Source: Xylaria sp. FL1777 (Eukaryota > Ascomycota > Sordariomycetes > Xylariales > Xylariaceae). Taken from it: 64,000 bases of DNA. The position numbers were made by a program, and so were the translations under genes. Where the stretch lies: NCBI GenBank assembly GCA_022578965.1, contig MU400715.1:1-64000 (forward strand), written 5' to 3'. Positions 12,401-25,600 of the stretch are shown here, piece by piece. The notes under the pieces are model-generated. The model was not told where the DNA came from. It was given only the letters and a program-made list of their open reading frames with translations, and did not search any database. Every line of letters starts with the position of its first letter. The stretch's first letter is position 1.

Positions 12401-14291
12401 AAAGTCTTTTTTATTTTTACTAGTAATAAAAGTTATTAAATCTATATTTTTAACATTTAAGTTTTCTTTATTATAATTAATAAAATCAATAATATTTATT
12501 ATATTAATATATTAATAGCAAATTGCATTATTAAATACTTTTTTAGCAATATATTATGCTAAGCTAAACATATAAATTAAAGCTAACGTTAGTACTTATT
12601 GTTTTTTGTTAACTTTAGTTAAAATAATAACAACTATAAAAACAAAGATTAAACCTTTAGTTTTTAAGTTATACTATAAAAAATAAATAAAAAAAGAAAT
12701 TAATGCTTTTTGTTTTTATTTCTAAGTAAGTTAAATATATATATAATTTATAACATTAGTTATGGTTGCTATAAAAAGCCAATGCTAATTTAGATCATTT
12801 TGTTTAATATTAAAAATAAATATATTAAGTTTTATAAAGATTTTTAAACAATTTAGAATATTACTTATTAATATAGTGTTTTTATTAGTTTTAAGGTAAT
12901 TTGTTTAAAACAAAAGTTAATATAAGCAAAAAAAAACACATTATAATATATTAAACTGCTTGCTATAGTTATTTTACGTTAGTATATACTTAACTAAACA
13001 AAAATAGTATTATATACTAAAGCATTATATTAATTAACAACTGTTTTTAAGTAGCTAGCAAACTTAAGTTTTATATTATATTTTATGTTTAAGTAGTTTT
13101 ATATATTATAAGTTATATTATTAAACCGGCTTACTATTATAAAAAATAGAAAAAATAATGAAACATAGTTATAACTTATAAAAAAAAAAATTAGTTGCGT
13201 TAAATTTGTGCTTTTAAATCCATAATAAAGTTTAAAATATCCGATAAAAAAAAATAGAAGCTATAATAAAAAGTATAAAAGAAGCAATAAAGAAACTATT
13301 ATGTAGTATAGTTATTTTTAAGAAAGCCGTTTAATATAAGTATATATATATATATATACGTGTATAATACTTATTAAAAAAATGAAAGCATATTAAAAAT
13401 TATACTTTAAAATTGCTAAGCAAGGTATACTAAGTATAAAGCTAAAAGTTTAGTAAATAAACTAGTAAAACTAGTTCTATAAATTTCGAAAAGATTTAAG
13501 GGCTATAACCTTAATATAATATTTTATAAACTTTAGTAAAAGGACATTAAACTACCTTTTTAGATTTTTAAGCAGCTAAAAAAAAATTAAAGTATAAACT
13601 ATAATAAAAGTGCTAATTATGCATAATATTTTACTTTTTATAAAGCTAAAGCATTAGCTATTATTAAGCTACTTATAACGTTTTAGTTTTAAATTAAATA
13701 AACATTTTTAACTAAGTTTAATTTATTATTAAGTGTTAAAATTACTGCGTATATTAGTAAAGCTTTATAATAGTTTAGTTTACTAGTTATTAGCTCGATT
13801 AATTATTTTAGAAATACTTTATATAAATTTATAAAATTAGTTATATAGTATTAAGCTATCCTTAAAAGTATAGTTAAGCAATAAATACTTATAAATGCTG
13901 TAATGCAATTGCATAAAAAGTAACTAACTTAAAAAGTAAAAACTATAACTTAAAACAAAACTAACAAAAATAAACAAAAAAAAAAACAAAAAAAAATAAA
14001 ACAAAGCAATAATGCTTATATTATTACTATTTAAAAAGCTTATATAAAGTAAGCAAATTAAACTATTAGTAAAATTTATTACTATATAAAAATATGTTAT
14101 AATAACTTTTATAGGTTTATAAACCTTAGGATTTTTTTTTTACTAAAACTTATAGATTTAGTATTATATAATATATAATTAAGATTTAACTGCAAATATA
14201 ATGCATAAATAACGCATGCTATTTTATAATATTATTTTACTAAAGAATTAACCTTTAAACATTAAACTAAGCATTAGTAATATATAGGTAT

Positions 14292-14530
14292 ATTAAAACA
14301 ATAAAACAGAAAGCATTAATTTTTTTTTTTTTTTTTTAGAAGATTTAACTATAAACGTTAAGCATTGTTAGCATATGCTATATTATAATTTTATACTTAG
14401 TAATATATGCTATTTTATAGCTTTATTTTACCTAGCAGCGCGTGCTATTTTGTAGTTTTATATTTAGTAGCACATGCTATTTTGTAGTTCTATTATAACA
14501 ATAAAACAAAAAGCGTTAAATTTTTTATTA
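14292..14530. repeat. Short tandem units inside a direct repeat
   Basis: The motif [ag]tgcta followed by ttttat or ttttgt recurs at 14375, 14407, 14442 and 14474 (spacings of 32, 35 and 32 bp). This small array is bracketed by direct repeats of about 35 bp containing aacaataaaaca, at 14297 and 14497. A further related motif lies near 14212. The region 14530-16200 shows no recognisable gene. Confidence 0.7.
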
Positions 14531-16199
14531 CTTATTTATTGTTTAAAAATAAATTAGTATTTTTTTATTGTTTTTTATTTCTTTAATTTAAAAGATCTAA
14601 AAGCTATAAAACTACGCTATACTAAATGTAATTTATTAACTATGTTATTTTTAAAGATCTTAGGCATAAAATTAGTATTAGCATATATTATTATAATACT
14701 AAAAGCATATCTAGTAAATTCTAGGTTTAAAAAAATAACAGGTTAAAACTAGATTAATTCTAGTATTTAAGTTAAAAAATCTGCATTAAAGGTTATAAAT
14801 AGTTTTACTTTTCGAGCTTTTTTTGTAATTAAAGTTAAGCCTTTAAAAGCCACAATAACAATTAAAACATAAAAAAAATATAAAGTTTAATTAAATAGCT
14901 TTAAGGGTTATTTTGTTTATATATTATTAGCAATAAAATCATATAAAATGTTATACTTAATTAAGCAATAGTTAGTTAGTTATATAATTAACTACATTAA
15001 TATAAATAATTTTATTTAGCTAGTATTTTAAAAGGTTTAAGTAAATAATTGCTATTGTTTAAATATTATTAAGTAGTTATATATTTTATATTAAATATTT
15101 TAATAGTAAGGTTAAAAAAACATAAGTGTTATTTTATATTTAAAAAGGATTAAAGTATAGTTTTATTAAAACCTGTTTATTTTTATGCATTTATGCTTCG
15201 TATTACTATATAATATAAAGGGTTTTATAAAGCAATAAACAGCTAATAAATCATTTTAAATATAAAGGCATACAAAACTATAAATTAAACTAGGTTTTCT
15301 AAAAGAATTTAAAACTACGCTAATAAATGCTTTTTTGTTTAAATTTAAACGTTGCTTACTTTTAAGTTTATTGCTTAAATATTAGAATTCTATAGCTTAA
15401 CTATTTAAACATAATTTAAATAGCTATTGCATTTTTAAACCTGGTTTAGTGTTATATTATAGCTATTTTAAATTAAAGTATTAGTATTGTTAAACTTAGC
15501 GTATTTTTTACAGGTAATAAAAACTATAAAAATGTTATATAAAAATAGTTTATACTACACTTAATTTTTAATAAAAATAATTAATATATAACTGTTTTTT
15601 TTTTTTATTATATAATATTAACTTAATTACTACTTATATAACTAGCATAATGCTTTGCTAAAAAACTAGTTGCAATATTTTTGTTGTTTAAACCTTGGAC
15701 TTTTTTTGGTTTAATAACTTATTATAACATAATAATTTATAAACACTTTTACAACAGTTTACTTAAAATGTAGGTTTTTAATGCTTTTAGATTTGCTAGT
15801 ATATAAATTATTAATATAAAAAAGCAGACTTTAAATACTTTTAATTTTGTAGCGCAGCTTATTAGTTGTTCGATTTTTTAAAATTAATTAAACAAATCTG
15901 TTTTGTTTGCAAATTTTAAACTACAAGAATAAATACGTTTTGCGCTATTTTTATTTCCTATAGCTAAAAGTTGCTTTTTGTTTGATTTATTAACAACGTT
16001 TAATATAACTTTAACTTTTTTATTACTAAACTTGCTTTTTTATTATTATATAATGTTTTATTTTGCTTTAAAAAACAATGTTAGTTAAAGGAACTTTAAA
16101 TTATTAGCAATTATTATACTAGGTAAAATAGTATTAAAACTTAGTATGTTTAGTTCTAAAACAATTTTTTTGTAAAGTTTTATGTAATAACTATTTTAT

Positions 16200-19100
16200 A
16201 GTATAATTTTCTATTAAAGTTGCTTATAAAAGAACTAAAGTTTTGCTTTAATACATAAATGCTATAAAAAAAAAGTACAAATATTGCGAACTACTTAGTA
16301 CTAGTTTTAATTAATATAAACTAGTTTGATTTAACTATTAAGCAAAGATTATTTAATACGTATAAAATGCTATAAGTAATACTTATTTTTTTTTTAATTT
16401 TTGCGTTGTTTGCTAATAATATTTATGCAATAATTTAATGCGCTAAGTTAACTAAGTTAATAATACTAATTTAAACTAAAACAAGAATTTTGCAAAGGTT
16501 ATTTAATGCTACTTATGTTTTCTACGTACTATAAAAACCAAAAAGCAGCTTATATAAATATATTTATTTTACATTAGATTTATTAATGTTAAGTAAATGC
16601 TAAAGTGTGCTATAGCTAATTATTTTAATACAAGCTGTTTTTATTAATATTTTAAAGAGCTACGTTATTTTAGTTTCATAAAAAAACAATTAATCTTTTT
16701 GTATATTTTATATAAATACATTATTAAGTTTTATATTAAAGATTAAAAACAACTAGCAAATATTTATTGCTAATTAAAAGAACAAATTACGGTTTAAAAA
16801 CAAGATGTTTTATGTATTGCTACTGCTTTACTTTACGCAGTTTTTAGTTTGCGTAATATTATTTAAGTTTTTTAAATAAATACTATAAAGCTTAAACTAT
16901 AAAATGCTAAAGATTTACTATATGTACGTTATTAATAAGTTATAAATGTTTTAGCTTAGTTAAAAGTTAACAATTTATTATATGCAAATATTTTTATTAA
17001 TAATGCAGCATTAGCTAGTTTTTTAGTTAACGATATACTACTATTATTAATAAATAAAATATGTATTTTTACCAAAAAAAATCTTAATATTGCTTAAGCA
17101 AACTATATAATTAACCAAAACTTTATTTTTAGTGTACTAATTAAATAACTATAAAGCTTTTAATATGTTTTTAGTACTAAGCAGCAGTAATAGCTTAACT
17201 TAATAAAACGAAATAATTTAATAAGGTTTAGTACATTTGCAGTATTTAATAAAAACAAAAATATCTAAAGAACTAGTATTAATAAAAATGCTATTTTAAA
17301 GATTAAAAAAACTATATTAAGCATAAGTTTTTATAGCGCTACTTTACTTAAAAGTAGTATTAATACTGCTTATTTTATAGCGAAAACTGTTAATTTTGCT
17401 AAAGTTAATAGTATAAAGTATTTTAAGATATAATAGTGCACTAGCTTTACTAACTGCTTTAATAAAGATTTTTACTTAAAGGCATTTTTGCATTTTTTTT
17501 TATATAAAGAAAAAAAACATAAAAACGCTTTTACTATTAAAAATAACGTTTATGCTTGCAATATTAACGTTAGCTAAAACGTTTAAGTTTAGTATTATTT
17601 TTTACAACATAAAAGTTATTATGCAGCAAATCTTTTCTTTTTATTTTTACTTATAAATAATAAGATTTAAAATAATAACATTTTTATTTTAAAGGCCTTA
17701 GTTAAATAAAACGTATAAGCTATAGTTTAAAAAGCATGCTGCTTTTTAAGTCTAGCAGATTTAAATGCTAAAAAGCGCTTTATTTGCTATTACAAATATT
17801 ATAGCAATCTATATATTAAAACTATACTAAGAAATATTTAATTAATTAAGTATAAATAGCTTTACTTTTGCAAACAGAAAAATATTCTTAAAAGTTAATT
17901 ATAGTTGCTAATTGTTGCGTATAACTTACTTATAATTTAGTTTATTATTAATCCTAAAAATTAAAGCAGCTTTATAATTTTTAAAATAGCGCTTTTTAAA
18001 AACTTAGCATAAGCTAAAGCACTAAATAAGTACTAAGTAAGCTTTAATAGTAATTAATAAAGCTTTAAATTCGCTAAGATTATATATTAAGATTTTATAG
18101 CTGCTGCTTAAATGTTTTAAATATATATAAAGATGTTTGTTAAAAACGTAGTAAAAGTTAAAGCATTTAATAAAGTTACTACGTATTATAATATAATAAA
18201 AAGCAATAGTTAAAAGAGCTTTTATTTATATAAAATATTATAGCTAGCTAGCAATATTATAATATATAAACTAACTAATGATTTAGCTATTAATAAGATC
18301 TTAAGCCTAAAAAAGCATATTATTAGTTATATAGATTTTTTTTTTAATAAAGTGTATTATATTTACTAAGTAATTAAAATTTAGAATACTAATAAAAAAA
18401 GTAATGTTTAAATAATAATTTAATTAATAATGTTAGCTATATTATTACTTGTATTAACATTTTAAATATACTAAAGCATTTTTAGTTTAATAAAACATTA
18501 TTAATATTATATATAAAACAGCAGTATGCTTTTTTAAATGCTTGTAATAACTGCTATGCTTATATAAACACTTGTTAAAAAAAACTACATAAAAAAATAG
18601 CTTGTTAATTTAGCTATTTTTAAACGTTAATAAAAGCAATACATATAACTAAAAATAGCTTTATTAAAATTAAAAAGAACTATTTGCATATTAGCAAAAC
18701 TAATTTAACTATAGCATTAATATTTTAATGCAACTATGATTTTATATTTCTATAAAAATACTTTTAAACTTTTTTTATTATATACTATATGCTAAATTAT
18801 ATAACAAAAGTGCTAATTAAACATTATAAACTTATAATGTTTATAAAAAAAATCTTAGATTAAATAGCACAATATTAACAAAAACAACTTTATAAAAAAA
18901 ACATAAAAAAAGTAAAAAGCAATTTTATTATGCTATTTTTTATAATAAATAATAAAGCCAATATAATTTTTTGCAAGTTTATAGCTTTGCTTTTTAATAA
19001 GCTAACAACTGCTTAAAAGCTTTTAGCTATTAAAGTTTATGCTAATTTGCTTAAAATGCTAAACTATTATTTATTTATAAAAAATTAAGCTATAGTTAAC

Positions 19101-22090
19101 TTTAACTACTTTTATACTTATATACTAAAAGTTCTCTTATAATATATAATTAACTGCTTTAGTTTTAATGCTATTTAGCTATTATTAAACTTATTAAGCA
19201 AAAAAGGTTAGGTTTTTTTCTATATGCAAGTTTATACGTATAAAGAAACAATGCTTTAAAATATATGTTTATATAATTATATAAGCAGCTTTTATTTTAC
19301 AAAAAAACTAAAAAAGGAATTATTACTACATTATTTTCCAATAAACAAAAATACTCCTTTTTTTAAAAAAATAGTTTAAAAGCTTATTAATAAAAAGCAG
19401 ATTTTAGTTTTTAATAAACAACTTATTAACAGCATAAATATAAACGATTTAAATCGAAGCGCTATACTAAGGCTTTTATTATTTGTTTTATAGCATTGTT
19501 TTAGTACTTTAATTAAAATGCTTGCTTTTAAACTTTAGAATTATTATTACGCTTAGTTAAATAGTAAGCTTTTATTTAAAGTTAAAAATCTAAATTAGCT
19601 AAAAAAATTAAAAAAAAAAAGCAGCAAAAAATGCTAAAGCATAAAAAGATTAATAAGCTAATTTAATAAATAATAATAATTTATTATTTAATAACAATTA
19701 GCAACTAATAAACGTAGAAAAAAATTAGCCGGAAAAATTTCTGCATTTTTTACGCTATAATTTTAACCGGTTTAAACAGTTACTTAAGAAAATAAATAAG
19801 CTACTTAGTATATTAAATAACTTTAAACAACTTATTTAACAAGCAAACGTTAAAAACGTTAAAAATGCGCGTTTTAATATATTTACTAAAAATTAAACAA
19901 ATATTTTTAACTAGATAAAAAATAGTAAAAATAGTAATAATGTTATACTAGCTAAACAAATTAGCGTTGCATTAATATAACTAGTATAACCTAAATTAGC
20001 AACTTTAAAAAACCACATTAAAGAAAAAAATAAGTACATTATTTTAAAAAAGCTAAGTTGCATATATAACTATAAAAATCTAGTTAAAAGAAGTAAATTT
20101 ATAATACTAAGTTTTAAGTTTAACTAAAATTAATAGTATTTTTAAATATTAGCATTAAATAATTTCGAAAGTAATACTGCTTTTATTAAATATTTTCCTT
20201 TAATAAAATACTGCATTATTAGCTATATAATATGTGCAAAAAAAAGTTTAAATGCAAAACAAAGTAAAGCAGTTTTGCTTGTGTGCTAAAAGCTTAACTT
20301 TAATGCTAACATAATACAAAAAAATGTACTAAAACTATTTATTACTATTAGTTTTTTAAAAAAACAAAGCAGCACTAGAAAATCTGTTGTTATTTAAGCT
20401 ATACACGAAGTGTTTTTTTAGTTAGAAAAAAAAAATAAAATATTAATTACTGCTTTTATTAAAAGCGCAGCAGCAAGTATTAACAGCATTATAATATATT
20501 TAGCAATAAGGTTTAAAGTATATAGTAAATAAACTTTTCGAAGTTTAACATTAAAAAATAAAAGTACTATATAACTATAGTAAAATAAGCTTGTTTTTAT
20601 TATTAATAAGATTAGCATAGTTTTAGCTAAACTTTTATTTTAAGTTAAAAAAGCTATATATAAAAACTATAACATAAAAAACAAAAAACAATTTAATAGC
20701 TTTTTATATATTTTTATAGCTAGCAATTTTGCTTAGTTTTTTTTAATAAGTAGCATATTGCTAGCTAAAAGTTTAATAAATTTAATAGCTTTTATATAAG
20801 CAACATATAGCTATATTTTAAATAAGCATTTAACGCATAAAAAATAAAAAGAATACTAATAATAAAACTTAAAAAGCAATAATTATAATTTTAGCAATTA
20901 ATATATATAAAATATAAATAATAAACATAAAAGTTATACTACTTATAAAGCTATTAAAATTATAAGCAATAGTAATAAAAAAGCAATAATTGCTTAAATT
21001 GCTTGCGTTATTAAAGAAGCTAAAAGCTTAGCACTAATAAGAAATGTTATAAAATTAGTTTGCTTAAAATAGCAAATAAAAGCATAAAGCAATATATAAT
21101 TGCATAGTTTTCTAAATTAATTCTGCTTTAAAACTTAAACTAAAAAAAACTAAAATATACTAAATGCTTAAGCAATAAATAACTTTTTATTGCTTTATTT
21201 TAAGCCTATTAATAGATTTTAACTTATTATACGTAATAATAAGCTGTAGCATATTATTACCTTTAAAGCAGCATAGTTGTTTTTACAGTATAATAATTAT
21301 GCTTCGTTTTTATTTATTTTTTTGTTAAAACATAAGCTAAGTATACTAACAATAAAATATTTTACTAAGGTTTAAAAACACTTATATGCACAAATAAATG
21401 TAAGTAATAAAAAAAAAAAAGAAAGTTTTTATAAAAACATAAGATTTAATTTAGCTATTTTAGCTTATAATTTATTTAGTAAAAAAATGCTAATTATTAT
21501 AATAACTAATATTTATTCTGGTTTAAGTATAATAAACAGAAGTAAATTTTTAGCAAAAAAGTTTATTTTGTTTTTTATAGCAACATATATTTGCTTAGCG
21601 CTAAATGTTTATTTTTATATAAAACTACTTGCTTATGTCTTTATTAAAAAAGTAAATAATAAAACAATATATTATTTAGCTTTAAAAAGTAGTATTATAT
21701 TACTGTTTTTTAGTTTTAAGAAACAAAAAGTAAAAGTACTAAAAGTTACTAAATTGCTTGTTATTTTTAGCTAAACAAGCATAGCTTATATAATTAGCTT
21801 AGCTATAACTAAATATAAAGCTTAAAGAAAAACGTTTTTTAAAGTTGCTTTATGTTTAAACAGAACAGCAAATAGTAGCAAAAAAACTAATAATAAAAAA
21901 AAAAGCAGCAAAAGATTTTTATTTATATATGTTTAATTGTTAAAGTTTACTAATTTAAATAACATACGGTTGCTTAGTAATATAAAGCTAAATGTTTTTT
22001 TAAATATTTGCTTTTTTGTTAATTGCTAAGCATTAATAAATAAGTTAAATAATATAAACATAAAAACTAAATTAAAAAACAAATCTATTA
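16200..22090 (+). pseudogene. Helitron RepHel protein, RIP-inactivated
   Basis: This is the replication initiator/helicase of a Helitron rolling-circle transposon, close to full length and in a single frame with no frameshift. I found no in-frame TGA from 16741 to 21960; all breaks are TAA or TAG. In order: a possible Cys-rich N-terminus (16390-16580); a segment like the region before the Rep domain (16800-17060, motif NNAALASFLVND); the Helitron-like N domain (17450-18030, including IIQFIINPKN); the Rep HUH site, where His-Leu-His reads FYLYKILQLASN (Tyr codons at 18223 and 18229); Walker A as QSSTRKS (20365-20385); ITAFIKSAAASI, the usual TAPTGSAA-type motif; Walker B as VFIINKISIV (20593-20622); ASNFAQFF for GDFAQFP (20719-20742); and AITKYKAQRKTF near 21802. 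Helitron ends (5' TC, 3' hairpin plus CTRR) were not found. The start is uncertain. Confidence 0.93.
21487..21774 (+). pseudogene. Stop-free C-terminal remnant of the Helitron helicase
   Basis: This 95-codon open frame is in phase with the Helitron frame around it, unlike the other short open frames of the window. Its beginning, ITNIYSGLSIINRSKFL, matches the helicase segment usually written NIYxxLGIVNGS, where Gly has become Ser or Arg. Helicase motif VI follows in the same frame right after the stop (21802). The opening is therefore a surviving fragment of the degraded RepHel gene and not an independent protein. Its ATG is an internal Met. Confidence 0.85.
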
Positions 22091-22390
22091 ATATAAAGGA
22101 AAAAGAAATATAAAATAATTAAAATTTTATAATATGTTAACTACTTGCTAAATAATTTATATACTAAATAAAGAACTAACAGTTTTTAGCTTAAAGAATT
22201 AAGTTATAATAACTATAAGCATTAAAATAATAAAGCTTTTAAAGGTATAAAATAGCATTATATTTAGTAGCAATATACTATATATATTAGTTAAACTAAT
22301 TAATTACTTAATTAATTAGTTAATTAATTAACTAAACCTTTTGTACTAATATATCCCATTATATTATAAATAAAGTTTGCTATATTTAAA

Positions 22391-22629
22391 ACCTTTTAAA
22401 AGGTATATAAAGTGGCTAAAGCTTTATATTTAACGTTAAAGTAAATTAATTAATTAATTAATTAATAATATATTAACTATTAAAAATGCTTAGCTTAACT
22501 GTTTAATATGTTTAGTTTATTAATTAAGCTAGCGTTGCTTTAGCAACCTTTATATAAGGGCTGCTTTTATGCTATATGTGCATTTATGTTTTTTTTTTGC
22601 CACTTTATTTTTCCACCTTTTATAAAAGG
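22391..22629. repeat. Inverted-repeat structure, MITE-like
   Basis: The left arm, accttttaaaaggtatataa followed by agtggc (22391-22416), is the approximate reverse complement of the right arm at 22599-22629 (gccactttat, then ccaccttttataaaagg). About 180 bp of AT-rich sequence lie between them, including an (aatt)n run. The right half is a less-mutated island with a further hairpin, ccacc at 22613 with ggtgg near 22645. A third related arm lies at 52850-52880. This could be a small inverted-repeat element or part of the 3' terminal structure of the Helitron just upstream. Neither is proven. Confidence 0.5.
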
Positions 22630-25600
22630 GGTAGGTTTTCTATGGTGGTTAGTATGTTTTTTAGCTTACTTATTGTCCTTTTAAACCTATTAGTAGCTAG
22701 CTATAGCATTAATAGCGTACTAATTAGCTAAATAAACAAGTAGTACTTATAAAACGAAAAAAAAAAAAGAAAGTTGTTATATGTTTTTTAATGTTACTTT
22801 TTTTTTAATTTAAAGCACTTTTTAAGTTTTAAAGTAGCTAGCTTATAGCGCACTTTAAAATTTATAAAAAGCTTACGCTTTTTTTAATATATATGCTTAA
22901 CTAACTTTTTTGCATATAGCTATATAAAATATATAAATAAGTAATAAAATAAATTATAATAAATAAAGTAATTATATAATATGTTTAAGCATAACTTAGT
23001 TATAATATAGTTAAACAAAAAGTACATTTATTTTTTTATAAACTTAGCAATAAATTTAAAACATATAAAAAAAACAAACAATAAAAGTTATAAAAGTTTA
23101 GCATTAATTAAGCATGTTTTATTTAATTATTTTATTTTTTAATACTAATTAATTTACTGTACTAAAATGTATATTATATAGTTTATTTAGTACATAAAAG
23201 TATTAAACTAGTATTTATAGCTATGCTACTTTATTTTATGCTACTTTATTTTAGTAATAATAATAAAATTAGTGCTAAGAACTAAAAAGTATAGTTATTT
23301 TATATCTAAAAAAAAAAAAAAAAAAAACATAAAACGCTTATAATTTTTAGCAGCAACAAAAATATTAGCACTACTTAAGTTATTAATATAATAAACAATA
23401 GCTATATATTTATAAATGCTAGCAGTAATAAAAGTAATAGCATTACTTAAGTTATTAAAGTAAAAATTAAAAACTAAAAATATTATGTTTTTAATAAAAT
23501 TCGTTTTTAAGCGCTACTTTTTACTATAGGCGTTATAATTAGTATAGCTTAATCCTTGGTATATAATTATTAGCTAAAAAGTTAGTTTTATTACTATTGT
23601 TTACTATACTAATAATTGATTTTTTTTTGGTAATATTATTAAGCTTTTTATTAAAGCTTTTTATTTTTTACTTTTAAAATGCCTTTTTTGCAAAACAATA
23701 AACTAGGTTTAATAAGCTTACTAAAAAAACTAATTTAAAACATAAAAACAGCACATATAAAAAATAATACTATATGCAATTATCACGTAATTACGCATTT
23801 TATTTAAAAAGCATAATTATAACAAAACTTGTTTTTTTTTTTTATTAGCATTATTGCTAAATAACAACTAGTTTTATTTAACTCTTTAGATTTCTTTTAA
23901 ATAAGCTTACAGTTATAAATATATCTTTAATTTTTAGTGCTTAAGACTTTTTTTTTGCATAAATAAATTACTAAAGTAAAAAAAAAAGCTATAATAATAT
24001 AAATATTTGTTGTTAAAATTTATAAAGTTAGAAAAAAAGTATAAATTTATTTAGCATTATACTTAAAACCTTTGTTTAATATTGATTTTAAGGTATAATA
24101 TAACTTAAAATTCAAAAAGTTAATAAATATTTAAAAAAAACCAGATTTAATTACATTATTAATAATTTTACTACAGAATTAATACTAAGCAACAAAAGGT
24201 TAAAAGTAAAAAAACAGTTAGCTATAATAGCTTTATGCTAACTAAAAGCCTAAAGCTATTAGAAAAAAAAAAAACAACTGCTACGCCTTACTTTTATAAA
24301 AGAATTAATTAATAAACTATTAGTTAAGCTTTTATGCATTAATTTTTGCAAAAACAAAAAATTGTTTATGTATAAGGCCCAAAATCTAACTGCTGCCCTA
24401 ATTTAAGTTATAAGCTTAATACTACTTAAACAGTATTTTAAATGCTTAAAAAAACATAGCAAATTTTTTAGCTGCATTATTTCTTGTTTAGCAAATTATT
24501 AATCTTAAATATAATATATATATACTAGTTATTACTACAAAAGCAAAAAATCCTCCTGTTTATTTAAAGAATCTTATATATATTAGCTATTTAATTTGCT
24601 ATTTATACTATATAATATTTACTAATGAAATAAAATTAATAAAGAATTAATTTTTTAATATTATAATTTTAATACTACTAGAATTTTTATTACTTTTTAT
24701 AAACTAAAAACTAGTTTTATAAATATATAATAAAAAAGATTTATTTATATTTACTATTGCTTATAAAAGCAAATATCTATAAAATAGCTATATTATAATT
24801 AAAAATAGCATTAAAATAACAAACGCTAATTATAACACTTAAAAACAAATAAAGTTATTTACTTTAAAAAAAGCCTATGCTTAAAATGCCTTAAACAAAA
24901 ACGTTTATAGCGTTAAACTAACTATTAAGTGTACTTAATACACTAGAAAGAAATGGCCCTTTTATAAGTGTTTTGCAAAACTGTTTTAAAATGCTATAAA
25001 GCAGTTTTATTCGGATATATGTTTTAATAATATAAAAACAAATAAAACTGATTATATATTAAATAATATGTTATTATAAAAAGTAAAACAAGTATTGCTT
25101 GCTATAGAAAACATTAATTCTGTTATAAAAGAAATTAATTCTATTATTTTATAAGAATCTAGATAATTTCTTTACTTAAAAAAAATAGCTAATAATAATT
25201 ACTAAATATTTTACTTTTATAACATATATATTACTACAATTAAATCAATAAATAGCTAAAATAACTAATAGATTTAAAAAGAAAATAAATCTAAAATTAA
25301 AACTTAAATATTATAAGGTTTTTTATAATAACTTATAACTTATTTATTAACTTAAAAAAACTGAACTTATATTAATTAATACTAGTTATATTTTATAAAA
25401 TATTGCTATTTATTATAGTTATAGCAAAAAACTTAAAAGTATATATATAGCATAATAAACTACTTAAACTTAAGCTATTTTTTTATACTTTGTACTGCTA
25501 ATAAAGCAGCTATTTTTAGCGTATATTATATACTTGCTTAAGTAAAAACAAAGTTTTTTTGCATAAATTGTTTTGTTTATTTTTTAATCTAACTAATTAA

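Noticed and set aside
20418..20618. Minus-strand open frame of 66 codons
   Set aside because: It lies antisense to the Helitron helicase motifs, which read clearly on the plus strand.
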